A stretch of 64,000 nucleotides of DNA. Origin: Bacteroidota bacterium. GTDB lineage: Bacteria; Bacteroidota; Bacteroidia; Sphingobacteriales; Sphingobacteriaceae. Position 1 is the stretch's first letter. The number at the start of each line of letters is the position of its first letter. Both the position numbers and the translations under genes were made by a program. Location: NCBI GenBank assembly GCA_026224775.1, contig JAMFRP010000013.1:124001-188000 (forward strand), in the 5' to 3' direction. The notes under the pieces are model-generated. The model made no database searches and had not been told where the DNA came from. It was given only the letters and a program-made list of their open reading frames with translations. Of the stretch, positions 1 to 8,536 are shown piece after piece.

Positions 1-709
1 GGTAGTAAAAGTAACCCGCTAATAAAGCAATAAATGCTACATGCACACCATAATGCTGATAGCTAAACTTAAAATGCTTTTTAAAACTGAAGTGCTGCGT
101 GGCATAAGCCCCCAATAATAATATTACGCCCAAAAGCAGGTAAGTGTAAATAATGGTTTGGCTGTTAAAATCGCTATTTAATAATAATTGCCTGGGGGTA
201 ACGGTTACCCCCATCCATATGGCCAGATTGGCAATGCCCATACTAAGTATGCCCAAATGATCAAAATAATAGGCTATAAAGAATAGTACCAGCATGGGTA
301 TCAATGTAGCCAGCCCGTAATTAGTGCCAAATACTTTATATTCAAATTGCAGGTAACCTGCAAATGTTAAAAAACTAATGCTGGCCAATAGCAGGATATA
401 ATCAAAAGCGGGATTTGGCGACTGTACCTTATCTGGACTAAAAGGCAACTTGAACTTAAAACAATAAATAAAACACCCGATGCTAATAGCGGCTATAAGC
501 ATCAAAATAAACTGATGCCCAATGGTATCGATATTTTCGTAGATGACTACACCCAAACCTGTTGTCAATAACAATACACCTATATAAAGCAAGGTTTTTA
601 TTTCCCAATGAACAGAAAACAGGGGTTGTTTGTCATTTTGTTTTATCTTCTCAAACGATTCATCACTTATTAATCCTTCAGTATACAGGTTTTTATATAG
701 GTAGCTCAT
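1..709 (-). CDS. DUF2157-type multi-spanning membrane protein, 3' end outside window
   Basis: An open frame on the minus strand starts at the ATG whose complement is 707-709 and runs off the left edge without a stop. About 236 residues are visible. A ~30-residue soluble N-terminus (MSYLYKNLYTEGLISDESFE) resembles the short helical lead of DUF2157 proteins. It is followed by a string of hydrophobic segments, roughly seven in the visible part, with short polar loops. DUF2157 proteins are predicted inner-membrane proteins without an established function. The family call rests on this layout and remembered family appearance. The C-terminus cannot be judged. Confidence 0.6.
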   Translation of the reverse strand, partial: MSYLYKNLYTEGLISDESFEKIKQNDKQPLFSVHWEIKTLLYIGVLLLTTGLGVVIYENIDTIGHQFILMLIAAISIGCFIYCFKFKLPFSPDKVQSPNPAFDYILLLASISFLTFAGYLQFEYKVFGTNYGLATLIPMLVLFFIAYYFDHLGILSMGIANLAIWMGVTVTPRQLLLNSDFNSQTIIYTYLLLGVILLLGAYATQHFSFKKHFKFSYQHYGVHVAFIALLAGYFYY

Positions 710-877
710 CCGAACTGAGTTTTAGTTTACCAAGTATAATAAAAATTAATTTTGAAGCAAATTATCAGCGCGGTTACAACACTAATTTCCTATTAAGTGT
801 GTTTATTATTTTATTGGTGTAAAATCTTTTTAGCTGTTTAAACGTTTATAATGTTAACGAATAATTACATGATCTTC

Positions 878-910
878 CCAGCACCCATGGCGAAAACACC
901 GACTATAAAT
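878..910. repeat. Copy of the GGTGAAAACACCGAC short repeat family
   Basis: This stretch reads like cccatggcgaaaacaccgac followed by tataaa. It matches segments at 45444-45474 (same strand) and 63080-63110 and 63395-63416 (inverted), plus a more diverged copy at 43505-43540. It lies in the divergent-free spacer 710-931, which otherwise shows nothing recognisable. Function unknown. Confidence 0.45.
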
Positions 911-931
911 TAACAGGAGCCTAATACTTTC

Positions 932-1927
932 CTATTTAACAAACCGTGCAACTCCGCGAGTACTAACTTGCAAAATATGACCACTTTTATCAAAGTTCAG
1001 GCTATCAACACATAATTGTCGTAATACATAAGCCTCCTTCTGAGGAAATATCCGATGATATAAAATGTAATCCTGCCCATTTTCCCGAAAAACAGTATGA
1101 TGGCCCGGCCCAATTACGGTACTATCCGCGCTTGATTGCAATATCTTCCAGTTAGCAGGTTCTGTAAATGGCCCCAACGGTGATGCGCTTACTGCATAGC
1201 CAACACAATATGTGGCATTAGTAGCCTTGCCACTGGAAAACATCAGGTAATATTTATTGTTCCATTTGCGCATAAGCGGTGCCTCAAAATAATGAGGCGT
1301 TGTTACATCAACAGGTATTCCATCAAAAGTTTTCATATCCGCTTTAAGCTTTACAGCCATACAATGCCCGTTTATCCAATTATATCCCGATCCCCAATAA
1401 AGATAAGCTTGCCCATCTTCATCAACAAAGCACTCCGGGTCAATATTATGCACCAGGGGGAAATCAGTATGCTTTACCAGTGGAGTATTATCGTCCTTCA
1501 GGTTTTTCCATGGCCCTAGGGGTTTATCACTTACCCCCGCCCATATCTCGCTGCCAACAGCCACATACATATAAAATTTATTGTCCTTACCTTTTACAAC
1601 ACATGGTGCCCACACCATAGCATCTCCCGAAGTTGGACTTGTACAGGCTTTTTTAGTTGGCCAATTGATGTGTTGCCGATCGAATTTAACAAAGTCCTTT
1701 GTTGTAAATACACCAAGTTCATTACTGCCCCAGGGATCTATCGTAGCATAGATATAGAAAACACCTTTATCCTTAATAATAGTTGGATCAGCAAAATAGC
1801 CCGGCACGATTGGATTCGTGATTTTTCCGTTCTGCGCATTCGCTTTAGCAGGCAGTAAGGAATAAATACTAAGCAGTAATATTAAGAACGACAGGCAACG
1901 GGTTCGTGCAATTGTTTTCAGGATCAT
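932..1927 (-). CDS. Exported glycoside hydrolase family 43 protein
   Basis: 331 residues. A signal peptide (charged start, hydrophobic 11-26, cleavage near ANA-Q at 30-32) precedes a single five-bladed propeller-type GH43 domain. The three GH43 acidic residues are all present: D47 in YFADPTI (general base), D163 in NIDPECFVDEDG (orienting aspartate) and E215 in YFEAPLM (general acid). GH43 enzymes remove arabinose or xylose from plant polysaccharides such as arabinoxylan and arabinan. Which activity applies here cannot be read from the sequence. There is no carbohydrate-binding module and no SusC/SusD neighbour, so it is a stand-alone enzyme and not part of a visible utilization locus. Likely periplasmic or secreted. 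Confidence 0.88.
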   Translation of the reverse strand: MILKTIARTRCLSFLILLLSIYSLLPAKANAQNGKITNPIVPGYFADPTIIKDKGVFYIYATIDPWGSNELGVFTTKDFVKFDRQHINWPTKKACTSPTSGDAMVWAPCVVKGKDNKFYMYVAVGSEIWAGVSDKPLGPWKNLKDDNTPLVKHTDFPLVHNIDPECFVDEDGQAYLYWGSGYNWINGHCMAVKLKADMKTFDGIPVDVTTPHYFEAPLMRKWNNKYYLMFSSGKATNATYCVGYAVSASPLGPFTEPANWKILQSSADSTVIGPGHHTVFRENGQDYILYHRIFPQKEAYVLRQLCVDSLNFDKSGHILQVSTRGVARFVK

Positions 1928-2167
1928 TGGCGCTAAATCTTGTTATTTTATAAATGAACTATTTGTTAAATATATCTGCAATATCCCTCTTTTCATAATA
2001 TCGCGGTACCGAATTCTGTTACCGGCTATCAATTTGCCGTTCAGCTTTACCAACCCGTACTTAGGTTATTTTGGCTGGATCTCAATAATCTTATGACCTT
2101 TAATTCGCAAAAAACTTCTTCTTTCAAATCATTTATTTAGGTTTGGCAATACTTAATAGCAGCAATA

Positions 2168-2761
2168 ATGTTTTGGTATGAAGATGAAATAAAGCGTTTA
2201 GAAAAGCAGCGCACCGGGATGAGTTACCAACCGGAAACGCTGTTTTATGGGAGTTCTTCTATCAGACTATGGGCTGGGCTGGCTGATGATTTCCGCGACT
2301 TTAAACCTGTTAATCTTGGGTTTGGCGGCTCTACGCTGGCCGCATGCACCTGGTTTTTTGATCGGGTTATGGCTGGATATGAACCCAAAAGGCTGGTTCT
2401 GTATGCCGGGGATAACGATTTAGGGGATGGACGGCATCCGGAGGAGGTATTTATTTTTTTCCAGGAGTTTGCTGAAAGAGTAACCAGGCGCTTTGGTTCA
2501 TTACCTTGTTATTTTGTCTCTTTAAAGCCGAGCATTAACCGCTGGCCGCTGGTTAATCAGTTCAACTATACTAATGAAATAATCGCCGCTGAAATCAAAA
2601 ATAATCGCCCGGATTGGCGATGGATAGATATTTTTGGCGCGATGCTAAATGCCGACGGCCGCCCTAATACTGAATATTATTCAAACGATGGCCTCCACCT
2701 AAGTGAAAAAGGTTACCTGATTTGGAAAAACACCATCCAAAATGCGTTAATAAGCAGATAA
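2168..2761 (+). CDS. SGNH/GDSL-family hydrolase (esterase-like)
   Basis: 197 residues with no signal peptide, so cytoplasmic. The SGNH blocks are in order: LFYGSSSIRLW near 25-35 with the probable nucleophile serine at S30; G54 in FGGST (block II); N83 in YAGDNDL (block III); and NDGLHLSEKGY with D174 and H177 (block V). Length fits a minimal single-domain GDSL hydrolase. These enzymes deacylate or de-esterify small molecules, acyl-sugars or lipids. The substrate is not predictable. The next gene, another alpha/beta hydrolase-type protein, starts 64 bases downstream on the same strand, suggesting co-transcription. Confidence 0.85.
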   Translation: MFWYEDEIKRLEKQRTGMSYQPETLFYGSSSIRLWAGLADDFRDFKPVNLGFGGSTLAACTWFFDRVMAGYEPKRLVLYAGDNDLGDGRHPEEVFIFFQEFAERVTRRFGSLPCYFVSLKPSINRWPLVNQFNYTNEIIAAEIKNNRPDWRWIDIFGAMLNADGRPNTEYYSNDGLHLSEKGYLIWKNTIQNALISR

Positions 2762-2825
2762 TTAACCATTTATTGATCCCTAGTTAATATATTAGAGGGA
2801 TATTTCAGAAAAATTAACCTAACTT

Positions 2826-3554
2826 ATGAACAGGGAATATCACCGGTGGTATAGCAACCATCTCGGGCGAGATATGGAGCTACTGGTTTTTGGTCACGCA
2901 GGTAGGGCTGTGTTGTTTTTCCCGCCGCGTATGGGCCGTTTTTATGATTATGAAAACTGGGGGGTTGTGGCCTCGCTTGCTGATCGTATAAACGATGGTG
3001 AACTACAACTCTTTTGTGTAGATAGCGTGGATGAGGAAAGCTTTTATAACGGATGGTCGCACCCCAACGCGAGGATCAACCGCCATTTACAGTATGAGCA
3101 ATATATTCTATGTGAGGTACTACCCCTGATGAACACCAAAAAGCCGGATAATGATTTCGAAGCCGCGGGCTGCAGCATGGGCGCTTACCATGCCGCTAAT
3201 ATCGCGTTAAAACATCCACACCTTTTTAACAAGCTTGTTTGCATGAGCGGCAGGTATGATCTTACCCGATCTGTTCAATGTTTTAGGGATTTGTTTGATG
3301 GTTACCACAATGAAAACATTTACTTTAACATGCCCCGCCAGTTTGTAGCTAATATGCACGATGAATGCTTGCTTGCAAATATTCGCCGGCTTGATATGCT
3401 GCTGGCAATAGGTGAAACCGATCCATTCAGAAATGATAACTATGAATTTAGCGAATTGCTTGGCTGGAAGGGTATCCGCCACCAATTTCATACATGGCAT
3501 GGTTACGCGCATGCCCCCCGCAGCTGGCGAAAGATGGTGCAGCTTTACCTATAA
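2826..3554 (+). CDS. Alpha/beta hydrolase-fold esterase (COG4947-like)
   Basis: 242 residues, no signal peptide. The nucleophile elbow GCSMG places the catalytic serine at S117. The C-terminal AIGETDPFRND loop and the WHGYAHAPRSW segment supply the likely aspartate and histidine. The N-terminus (MNREYHRWYSNHLGRDMELLVFGHAG) is typical of a small group of putative esterases related to the PF00756 esterase family. The substrate is unknown. It follows the GDSL hydrolase by 64 bases on the same strand, so the two may form a small hydrolase operon. Confidence 0.8.
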   Translation: MNREYHRWYSNHLGRDMELLVFGHAGRAVLFFPPRMGRFYDYENWGVVASLADRINDGELQLFCVDSVDEESFYNGWSHPNARINRHLQYEQYILCEVLPLMNTKKPDNDFEAAGCSMGAYHAANIALKHPHLFNKLVCMSGRYDLTRSVQCFRDLFDGYHNENIYFNMPRQFVANMHDECLLANIRRLDMLLAIGETDPFRNDNYEFSELLGWKGIRHQFHTWHGYAHAPRSWRKMVQLYL

Positions 3555-3668
3555 AGCCTATTATCTGACAGTAAGTATTGATGCCACACAATGGCTTCTG
3601 AAGAATATAAATAGGTAATAATTTGGTTACCATTTGTTTTCGGGCAGAATTGAGGATATATTTATAGG

Positions 3669-4064
3669 ATGAGAAAACCCCTACTTATCCTTCTGTTGCT
3701 GTCGTTCATAATAATGGCGAAAGCACAGCAGAACAATAAACCTACCGACGCAGTATCCCAAAACACAAACCAGCAATCCACACCCGAGCCAACGGGAGGA
3801 ATCGACGCGTTGATGAAGTACATGAAAAAGATTGATAACCGCGAGTATAATGGCGCGCAAACAGGCAAAGTAACGTTAAGTTTCGTTGTTGAAAAGGATG
3901 GCAGCCTAACAGGCTACAAAGTAGTACACTCACTTAATACCGAGGCTGATGCTATAGCTATACAGGTTTTAAAAGACTATAACCAAAAGTGGAAACCAGC
4001 AACGCAAAATGGCCAGCCTGTAAGTGCGCAATATACGATTGAGGCACCATTTGGAGTAGATTAA
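3669..4064 (+). CDS. Small exported TonB C-terminal-domain protein
   Basis: 131 residues. A signal peptide (1-19, ending AKA-Q) is followed by a polar Gln/Thr/Pro-rich linker (20-42) and a TonB C-terminal-like domain (about 45-131). The typical strand pattern KVTLSFVVEKDGSLTGYKVV, a helix with conserved Ala/Asp, and WKPATQNGQPVSAQYTI are visible. Full TonB proteins have an uncleaved N-terminal anchor and span the periplasm. Here the N-terminus looks cleavable and the linker is too short to bridge it, so classical energy coupling is unlikely. Such stand-alone domains are common in Bacteroidota and of unknown role. Confidence 0.75.
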   Translation: MRKPLLILLLLSFIIMAKAQQNNKPTDAVSQNTNQQSTPEPTGGIDALMKYMKKIDNREYNGAQTGKVTLSFVVEKDGSLTGYKVVHSLNTEADAIAIQVLKDYNQKWKPATQNGQPVSAQYTIEAPFGVD

Positions 4065-4079
4065 TTATACAGCATTGCA

Positions 4080-4132
4080 ACTCACTGGTCGAAGCTTATA
4101 GCTTCGACCTAAAATATTTTAAGCTTTCAGCT
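4080..4132. repeat. Hairpin repeat; inverted copy at 52470-52517
   Basis: The core palindrome at 4087-4109 has 9-base arms (GGTCGAAGC and its complement) around TTATA. The adjoining 20 bases (aaaatattttaagctttcag) also match, in inverted orientation, the segment before the hairpin at 52491-52513. The shared ~50 bp shows this is a dispersed repeat and not a local terminator. Confidence 0.65.
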
Positions 4133-4262
4133 TACAAACGCTGTAGCTATTTCCCCTTCCAGTCGGCATTTTCACTATAAGTTTTTGGAAGATCAAAAAC
4201 GGGTCATGCTGAGCATAGGTCGAAAAAATCCAATCACACCCTAAATACTTCCCATAACTTTA

Positions 4263-4270
4263 TATCTTTG
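4263..4270 (+). promoter_or_regulatory. Candidate -7 element for efp
   Basis: TATCTTTG matches the Bacteroidota -7 consensus TAnnTTTG and ends 26 bases before the efp start codon. No convincing -33 TTTG is visible upstream. The motif is short enough to occur by chance, so the call depends on position. Confidence 0.5.
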
Positions 4271-4296
4271 ACCGCAAAAATTACAATCGTATTCTC

Positions 4297-4857
4297 ATGG
4301 CAAAAGCATCTGAAGTTAAAGTAGGAAATATATTACGTTTTAACGGCGAACTGGTAACCGTTATAGAAGTTTTACATCGTACACCTGGTAAAGGCGGCGC
4401 ATTTTATTTAGATAAATTCCGCAATATAAAAACCGGTAGAATTGTTGAAGCCCGTTTAGCTACTGATGAGCAGGTTGAAATTTGCCGTGTTGAAACCAAT
4501 GATTACCAATATTTATATGAAGAGGGTGATTACTTCGTGATCATGGATAACACCACTTATGATCAGTTCAATATCCCGAAGGCCTTATTCGGCCCGGCTG
4601 CAAAGTTCCTGAAAGAAGGAATGAACGTTATCGTTTCTTTTGAGAGTGAAGAGCCAATTATGGCACAAGCCCCTAATTTTGTTGAACTGGAAGTTACCTA
4701 TACCGAACCTGCTGTTAAAGGCGATACCTCATCAGGCGCGTTAAAAAATGCGACAACCGAAAACGGCATAGAAATAAAAGTACCTCTTTTTGTGAACCAG
4801 GGCGATAAGGTTAAAGTAGATACCCGCACAGGCGATTACGTTGAACGTGTGAAATAA
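4297..4857 (+). CDS. efp: Elongation factor P
   Basis: 186 residues, the usual length for EF-P, with the KOW-like N-terminal barrel and two OB-type domains. EF-P binds ribosomes stalled at polyproline and stimulates peptide-bond formation. The tip loop of domain I reads RTPGKGGAF, with lysine K32 at the site equivalent to the modified lysine of E. coli EF-P. No lysyl-modification gene (epmA/epmB) or other EF-P modification gene occurs in the window. The gene is monocistronic: it has a candidate promoter at 4263 and a clear hairpin terminator at 4879-4905. Start supported by the conserved MAKASEVKVGN N-terminus. Confidence 0.97.
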   Translation: MAKASEVKVGNILRFNGELVTVIEVLHRTPGKGGAFYLDKFRNIKTGRIVEARLATDEQVEICRVETNDYQYLYEEGDYFVIMDNTTYDQFNIPKALFGPAAKFLKEGMNVIVSFESEEPIMAQAPNFVELEVTYTEPAVKGDTSSGALKNATTENGIEIKVPLFVNQGDKVKVDTRTGDYVERVK

Positions 4858-4878
4858 ATAATTACAGACAGCATTTAA

Positions 4879-4905
4879 GGCCTCGCAAATTGCGGGGCTT
4901 TTTTA
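4879..4905 (+). terminator. Intrinsic terminator of efp
   Basis: A 7-bp G+C-rich stem (GCCTCGC / GCGGGGC) with an AAATT loop is followed by six T residues, 22 bases after the efp stop codon. Confidence 0.85.
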
Positions 4906-4934
4906 TTTAGAAGTGATGTGGTACCGATCATAAA

Positions 4935-5052
4935 CTAAAAACTCCCTCCCTTGGGAGGGGTGCGATGGGACGTGAAGTAGCAGGGAGGGTTTTAAACACC
5001 AAGCAATCTGCTAAACCCCACCCTTCCCCGCCCCGGGGCGGGAATCGCACAA
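4935..5052. repeat. Intergenic inverted-repeat-like sequence rich in CCCTCCC/GGGAGGG
   Basis: The 324-bp spacer between efp and the next gene holds the efp terminator and this G/C-block sequence. It has CCCTCCCTTGGGAGGGG near 4943, GCAGGGAGGG near 4980 and CCCCGCCCCGGGGCGGG near 5025-5042, giving several nested foldbacks. It carries no open frame of interest. A similar CTCCC/GGGAG block pair lies between lysC and lysA (28251-28363), so this may be a dispersed family. Confidence 0.45.
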
Positions 5053-5181
5053 GGCCAATGCTTTTTCATCTTCCAAACACCGACCATCTCTCAATTATTT
5101 GAATTTCGCAAATAACCGATTGATTTGTTCAAACAAAACAATTCAATACTACCCACCTTTGTATTATAATTTAATACACAG

Positions 5182-5946
5182 ATGGAAAACAAAAATAAGA
5201 TAGCCCTTGTAACCGGCGGTAGTCGCGGGTTGGGTAAAGACATGGCACTACGCCTTGCCGAAAAAGGCCTTGATGTTATCATCACCTACAACAGCCAGGC
5301 ACAGGATGCACAAGCCGTAGTAGCGCAAATACAGCAGGCAGGCCGAAAAGCCGCCGCTCTGCAATTAAACACCGGCGACATCAAAAGCTTTGCTACGTTC
5401 ACCACGCAGTTACAAGATATTCTACAAAAAACATTCAACACTACTCACTTTGATTTTTTAGTTAATAACGCGGGCGTTGGCGGCTACTCCCCTTTTGCTG
5501 ATGTAACCGAAGAACTATTTGATCAAATGCTGAACATCCACTTTAAAGGTGTTTACTTCTTAACTCAAAAAATGGTAACGCTGATGAACGATGGCGGCGG
5601 CATTGTCAACGTATCTTCCGGCCTTACACGTGTTACGGTACCCGCTTCCTCAGCTTACGCATCTATGAAAGGCGCTATCGAGATATTCACCCGCTACCTG
5701 GCTAAAGAACTAGGCGCACGCGGTATCAGGGCAAATGTTGTAGCTCCCGGTGCAATCATGACTGATTTTGGCGGAGCCCACCTGAGAAACAGCGAAGATC
5801 TGCAAAAATTCATCAGCAGCGTAACTGCCCTGGGCAGACCGGGCGTAGCAGAAGACGTTGGCGGTGTAGTGGCTTTTTTATGTACCGAAGATGCCCGCTG
5901 GGTTAACGGGCAGCGCATAGAAGTTGCCGGTGGCATGGCACTGTAA
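5182..5946 (+). CDS. Short-chain dehydrogenase/reductase (SDR), classical type
   Basis: 254 residues. The Rossmann motif TGGSRGLGKD (11-20), NNAG at 95-98, catalytic Ser 145/146 in VNVSSG, and YxxxK with Y159 and K163 are all intact. It should therefore be an active NAD(P)(H)-dependent oxidoreductase. The C-terminus WVNGQRIEVAGGMAL is typical of FabG-like SDRs. Substrate unknown. It ends in a hairpin (5957-6006), after which an AraC-type regulator starts 100 bases downstream on the same strand, a common arrangement for a stress- or metabolite-induced SDR and its regulator. Confidence 0.9.
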   Translation: MENKNKIALVTGGSRGLGKDMALRLAEKGLDVIITYNSQAQDAQAVVAQIQQAGRKAAALQLNTGDIKSFATFTTQLQDILQKTFNTTHFDFLVNNAGVGGYSPFADVTEELFDQMLNIHFKGVYFLTQKMVTLMNDGGGIVNVSSGLTRVTVPASSAYASMKGAIEIFTRYLAKELGARGIRANVVAPGAIMTDFGGAHLRNSEDLQKFISSVTALGRPGVAEDVGGVVAFLCTEDARWVNGQRIEVAGGMAL

Positions 5947-5956
5947 TCTATAAAAC

Positions 5957-6006
5957 ACAAACAAACGGGGCTAATCGATACGGAAAATCGGGCCTCGTTT
6001 GTTTGT
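5957..6006 (+). terminator. Hairpin between SDR gene and AraC gene
   Basis: A perfect 11-bp stem (ACAAACAAACG at 5957-5967, complement at 5996-6006) extended by GGGC/GCC pairs sits just after the SDR stop. The right arm ends in TTTGTTTGT instead of a pure T-run. It also contains the TTTG that could serve as -33 element of the next gene, so terminator and promoter overlap. Confidence 0.6.
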
Positions 6007-6030
6007 ATCCTTACCAAATGCCTAACTTTG
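6002..6030 (+). promoter_or_regulatory. Candidate promoter of AraC gene (TTTG-N17-TAACTTTG)
   Basis: TTTG at 6002-6005 and TAACTTTG at 6023-6030 are separated by 17 bases, close to the Bacteroidota -33/-7 arrangement. The start codon at 6047 lies 16 bases after the -7 element. Confidence 0.6.
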
Positions 6031-6046
6031 AATATTACAAATACTG

Positions 6047-6955
6047 ATGATCACCAATACCTCTCTCGACGACTTCTACAAAAGGAACGCGGCTCCGCTA
6101 CCCAACGGCATCACGAAGGAGATAGGTCATTTTAATGTATTTGAAGCCGAAACCCTGTTCGATAAAAAAACAGGCACACGCATAATGCCATACAGCCGAA
6201 GGGCATACTACAAAATAAGCTGGATACGCGGTAAAAGCAGGGCCGAATACGCCGACAAGGTAATTGACATTAACGAAAGTGCACTGCTTTTCGCGACACC
6301 CAAAATACCCTACAACTGGATACCTGCCGACAGCGATCAAACCGGGATGTTTTGCATTTTTACGGTGGATTTCCTAACACCTCATAAAGCAGGGGTTAGT
6401 TTGGATGATCTGCCCATCTTTCAGCCGGGACAGGTGCCTATTTTTCAGCTTAATGCGGAAGAAGCGAAAGAAGTTGAATACATTTTCCGGAAGATGTATA
6501 AAGAATTGGGAGCGGATTACAAGTTCAAATATGACCTGCTGCGCAATTTGGTACTGGAACTCATCCATTACGGGCAAAAGCTGCAGCCTATGCAGGCCAT
6601 CAGCACCGCCCAAAATGCATCGGAACGAATCTCATCCCTGTTTATTGAGTTATTGGAACGGCAGTTTCCGCTGGAATCAATGAACCAACGACTAAACCTG
6701 CGTACCGCTAAAGATTACGCCGACCGCTTAGCCGTACACGTAAATCACCTTAACAAGGTATTAAAAGAAGTTACAGGGCACACCACCACGCAAATCATCA
6801 GCAACCGGGTAATACAGGAAGCCAAGATCCTGCTCAAACAAACCAACTGGAACATTGCCGAGATCTCGTACACTTTGGGTTTTGATGATCTTTCGCACTT
6901 TTCAAACTTCTTCAAAAAACAAACGTCTTTCACCCCGGTAACATTCAGGGCTTGA
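6047..6955 (+). CDS. AraC-family transcriptional regulator
   Basis: 302 residues. An N-terminal cupin-like sensing region (about 1-180) is followed by a C-terminal double helix-turn-helix (about 200-302). The second-helix signature reads WNIAEISYTLGFDDLSHFSN and the family-typical end FFKKQTSFTPVTFR is present. It is probably a regulator of the SDR gene immediately upstream (100-base gap). Its own candidate promoter at 6002-6030 means it can be transcribed separately. The inducer is unknown. Confidence 0.9.
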   Translation: MITNTSLDDFYKRNAAPLPNGITKEIGHFNVFEAETLFDKKTGTRIMPYSRRAYYKISWIRGKSRAEYADKVIDINESALLFATPKIPYNWIPADSDQTGMFCIFTVDFLTPHKAGVSLDDLPIFQPGQVPIFQLNAEEAKEVEYIFRKMYKELGADYKFKYDLLRNLVLELIHYGQKLQPMQAISTAQNASERISSLFIELLERQFPLESMNQRLNLRTAKDYADRLAVHVNHLNKVLKEVTGHTTTQIISNRVIQEAKILLKQTNWNIAEISYTLGFDDLSHFSNFFKKQTSFTPVTFRA

Positions 6956-6979
6956 TAGTTTATTATCCCTAAATCAGGC

Positions 6980-7006
6980 TTGGGGATGATGGATAGCTTA
7001 TATTTG
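6980..7006 (+). promoter_or_regulatory. Candidate promoter of small pseudo-receiver gene
   Basis: TATATTTG at 6999-7006 matches TAnnTTTG, with TTG at 6980-6982 sixteen bases before it. A possible upstream GTG start at 7006 would fall inside this -7 element, which supports choosing the ATG at 7045 as the real start. Confidence 0.55.
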
Positions 7007-7044
7007 TGATAAACGGTTCCGTAAAATTTAATTTTAGAAGAATA

Positions 7045-7344
7045 ATGAAAGAGATCAACATATTGGTCGTAGGTACACATATCGAAATAATGGCGACCAT
7101 TTTACGCCTGTTAAATAACAAACCCGGCTGGCAAGGCACAGGTGCAAGCACGTTGCCAGAAGTTACAAAACTGGCTAAAGAGCAAAAATTTGATGTGGTA
7201 TTAATCGGGGCAGGTATCACCGAAGATGACACTTTACACATCAACCAAACATTTCAGGAAATACCCGTAGTACTGCATTACGGTGGCGGAAGCGGTTTAC
7301 TTTATGCAGAAGTTTACCTTGCTCTTAACATTACACCGGAGTAA
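7045..7344 (+). CDS. Small receiver-like protein lacking phosphorylation residues
   Basis: 99 residues from the ATG at 7045. The order of strands and helices is that of a CheY-type receiver: INILVVGTHIEIMATILRLL, then KFDVVLIGAGIT, then IPVVLHYGGGSG. The key acidic residues are replaced. The DD pair after strand 1 is GT, and the phospho-acceptor position after strand 3 is G in LIGAG. No conserved lysine is seen. It therefore cannot be a normal phospho-receiver. It could be a protein-interaction module, or a different flavodoxin-like fold. Monocistronic, with its own candidate promoter. Function unknown. Confidence 0.65.
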   Translation: MKEINILVVGTHIEIMATILRLLNNKPGWQGTGASTLPEVTKLAKEQKFDVVLIGAGITEDDTLHINQTFQEIPVVLHYGGGSGLLYAEVYLALNITPE

Positions 7345-7455
7345 TAATCCGGGGCAATTTTAATGCAATTGTCATTCCTTGTTTCCCCTATCATTTTAAG
7401 GTCATATCGCTTAACGGGGTAGCATAATAATTAAGGATAAGCCTTAAATTTATTC

Positions 7456-8460
7456 ATGCTTAATTATTCAGTACTTGATCTGGCTACAGTGGTTGAAGGC
7501 CACTCCATAGCAGACACCTATCATAGAAGCCTTGAAATTGCCAAACAAGCCGAGGAGTTGGGATATACCCGCTATTGGTTTGCCGAACACCATAATATGA
7601 TGAATGTTGCCAGCTCGGCAACATCAGTGCTAATTGGCTACATCGCCGGTAATACCAAAAAGATCCGTGTAGGTTCAGGTGGTATTATGCTACCCAACCA
7701 TGCGCCTTTAGTGATAGCCGAACAGTTTGGAACGCTCGCCACTTTATACCCCAACCGTATTGATTTAGGCTTAGGCCGCGCCCCCGGAACCGACCAGGTA
7801 ACGGCTAAAGCCATACGTGGCGAAAACATGAACGCACCACATTATTTTCCGCATGATGTTAAAAGTTTGCAGACTTTTTTCTCTGCAGATAATGAACATG
7901 CAGCCGTACGGGCCATACCGGGTGAAGGTGTTGACATACCGATATGGATATTAGGGTCGAGTACCGATAGCGCGCATCTTGCCGCTGCCATGGGCCTTCC
8001 TTACGCTTTTGCAAGCCACTTTGCGCCTACTTATTTTAAGGCGGCGATAGAAATATACCGTAATAACTTTAAGCCATCGCAATACTTACAGAAGCCCTAT
8101 GTTATGGCCTGTGTAAATGTAGTAGCGGCTGATACCGACGAGGAGGCCGAATATTGGTCGACTTCGGTTAAACAATTTTTTATGGGTGTGATTACGGGCA
8201 AACGCCAGTTATTGCAGCCACCGGTAAAGGATATGAACACGATTTGGAACGGCATCGAAAAAGACCATATTATGGGTATGCTGGCCTATGCATTTATAGG
8301 CGGCCCCGAAAAACTAAGCCGCGAGTTGCAAGAATTTGCCGACGAAACTGGCATTGATGAGATAATGGCAACCTCACATATTTTTGATCACCAGGCGCGC
8401 TTAAAATCGTACAGGTTATTTGCTGAGGCTGTTCATAAAAGCAGCTTCGCTAAAGTTTAA
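7456..8460 (+). CDS. LLM-class flavin-dependent oxidoreductase (luciferase-like)
   Basis: 334 residues, the usual length. N-terminal [12 protein letters not shown], then [10 protein letters not shown] (about 37-46), [24 protein letters not shown] and the [11 protein letters not shown] loop are hallmark segments of the single-component luciferase-like group (YhbW/LuxA-related). These TIM-barrel enzymes use reduced FMN or F420. In Bacteroidota the cofactor is almost certainly FMN. The substrate is unknown. Monocistronic, ending in a strong terminator shared with the convergent cupin gene. Confidence 0.9.
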   Translation: MLNYSVLDLATVVEGHSIADTYHRSLEIAKQAEELGYTRYWFAEHHNMMNVASSATSVLIGYIAGNTKKIRVGSGGIMLPNHAPLVIAEQFGTLATLYPNRIDLGLGRAPGTDQVTAKAIRGENMNAPHYFPHDVKSLQTFFSADNEHAAVRAIPGEGVDIPIWILGSSTDSAHLAAAMGLPYAFASHFAPTYFKAAIEIYRNNFKPSQYLQKPYVMACVNVVAADTDEEAEYWSTSVKQFFMGVITGKRQLLQPPVKDMNTIWNGIEKDHIMGMLAYAFIGGPEKLSRELQEFADETGIDEIMATSHIFDHQARLKSYRLFAEAVHKSSFAKV

Positions 8461-8486
8461 TTTTTTTTGATTGATTGTTTTTTTAG

Positions 8487-8516
8487 GTGGGTTATCGTTT
8501 GCGAACGATAGCCCAT
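8487..8516. terminator. Bidirectional terminator between convergent genes
   Basis: A 13-bp stem (GTGGGTTATCGTT / AACGATAGCCCAT, one G-T pair) with loop TGCG has TTTTTTTAG before it and CTTTTTTATAA after it. It can serve both the luciferase-like gene (+) and the cupin gene (-). Confidence 0.85.
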
Positions 8517-8536
8517 CTTTTTTATAATATCAGCCT

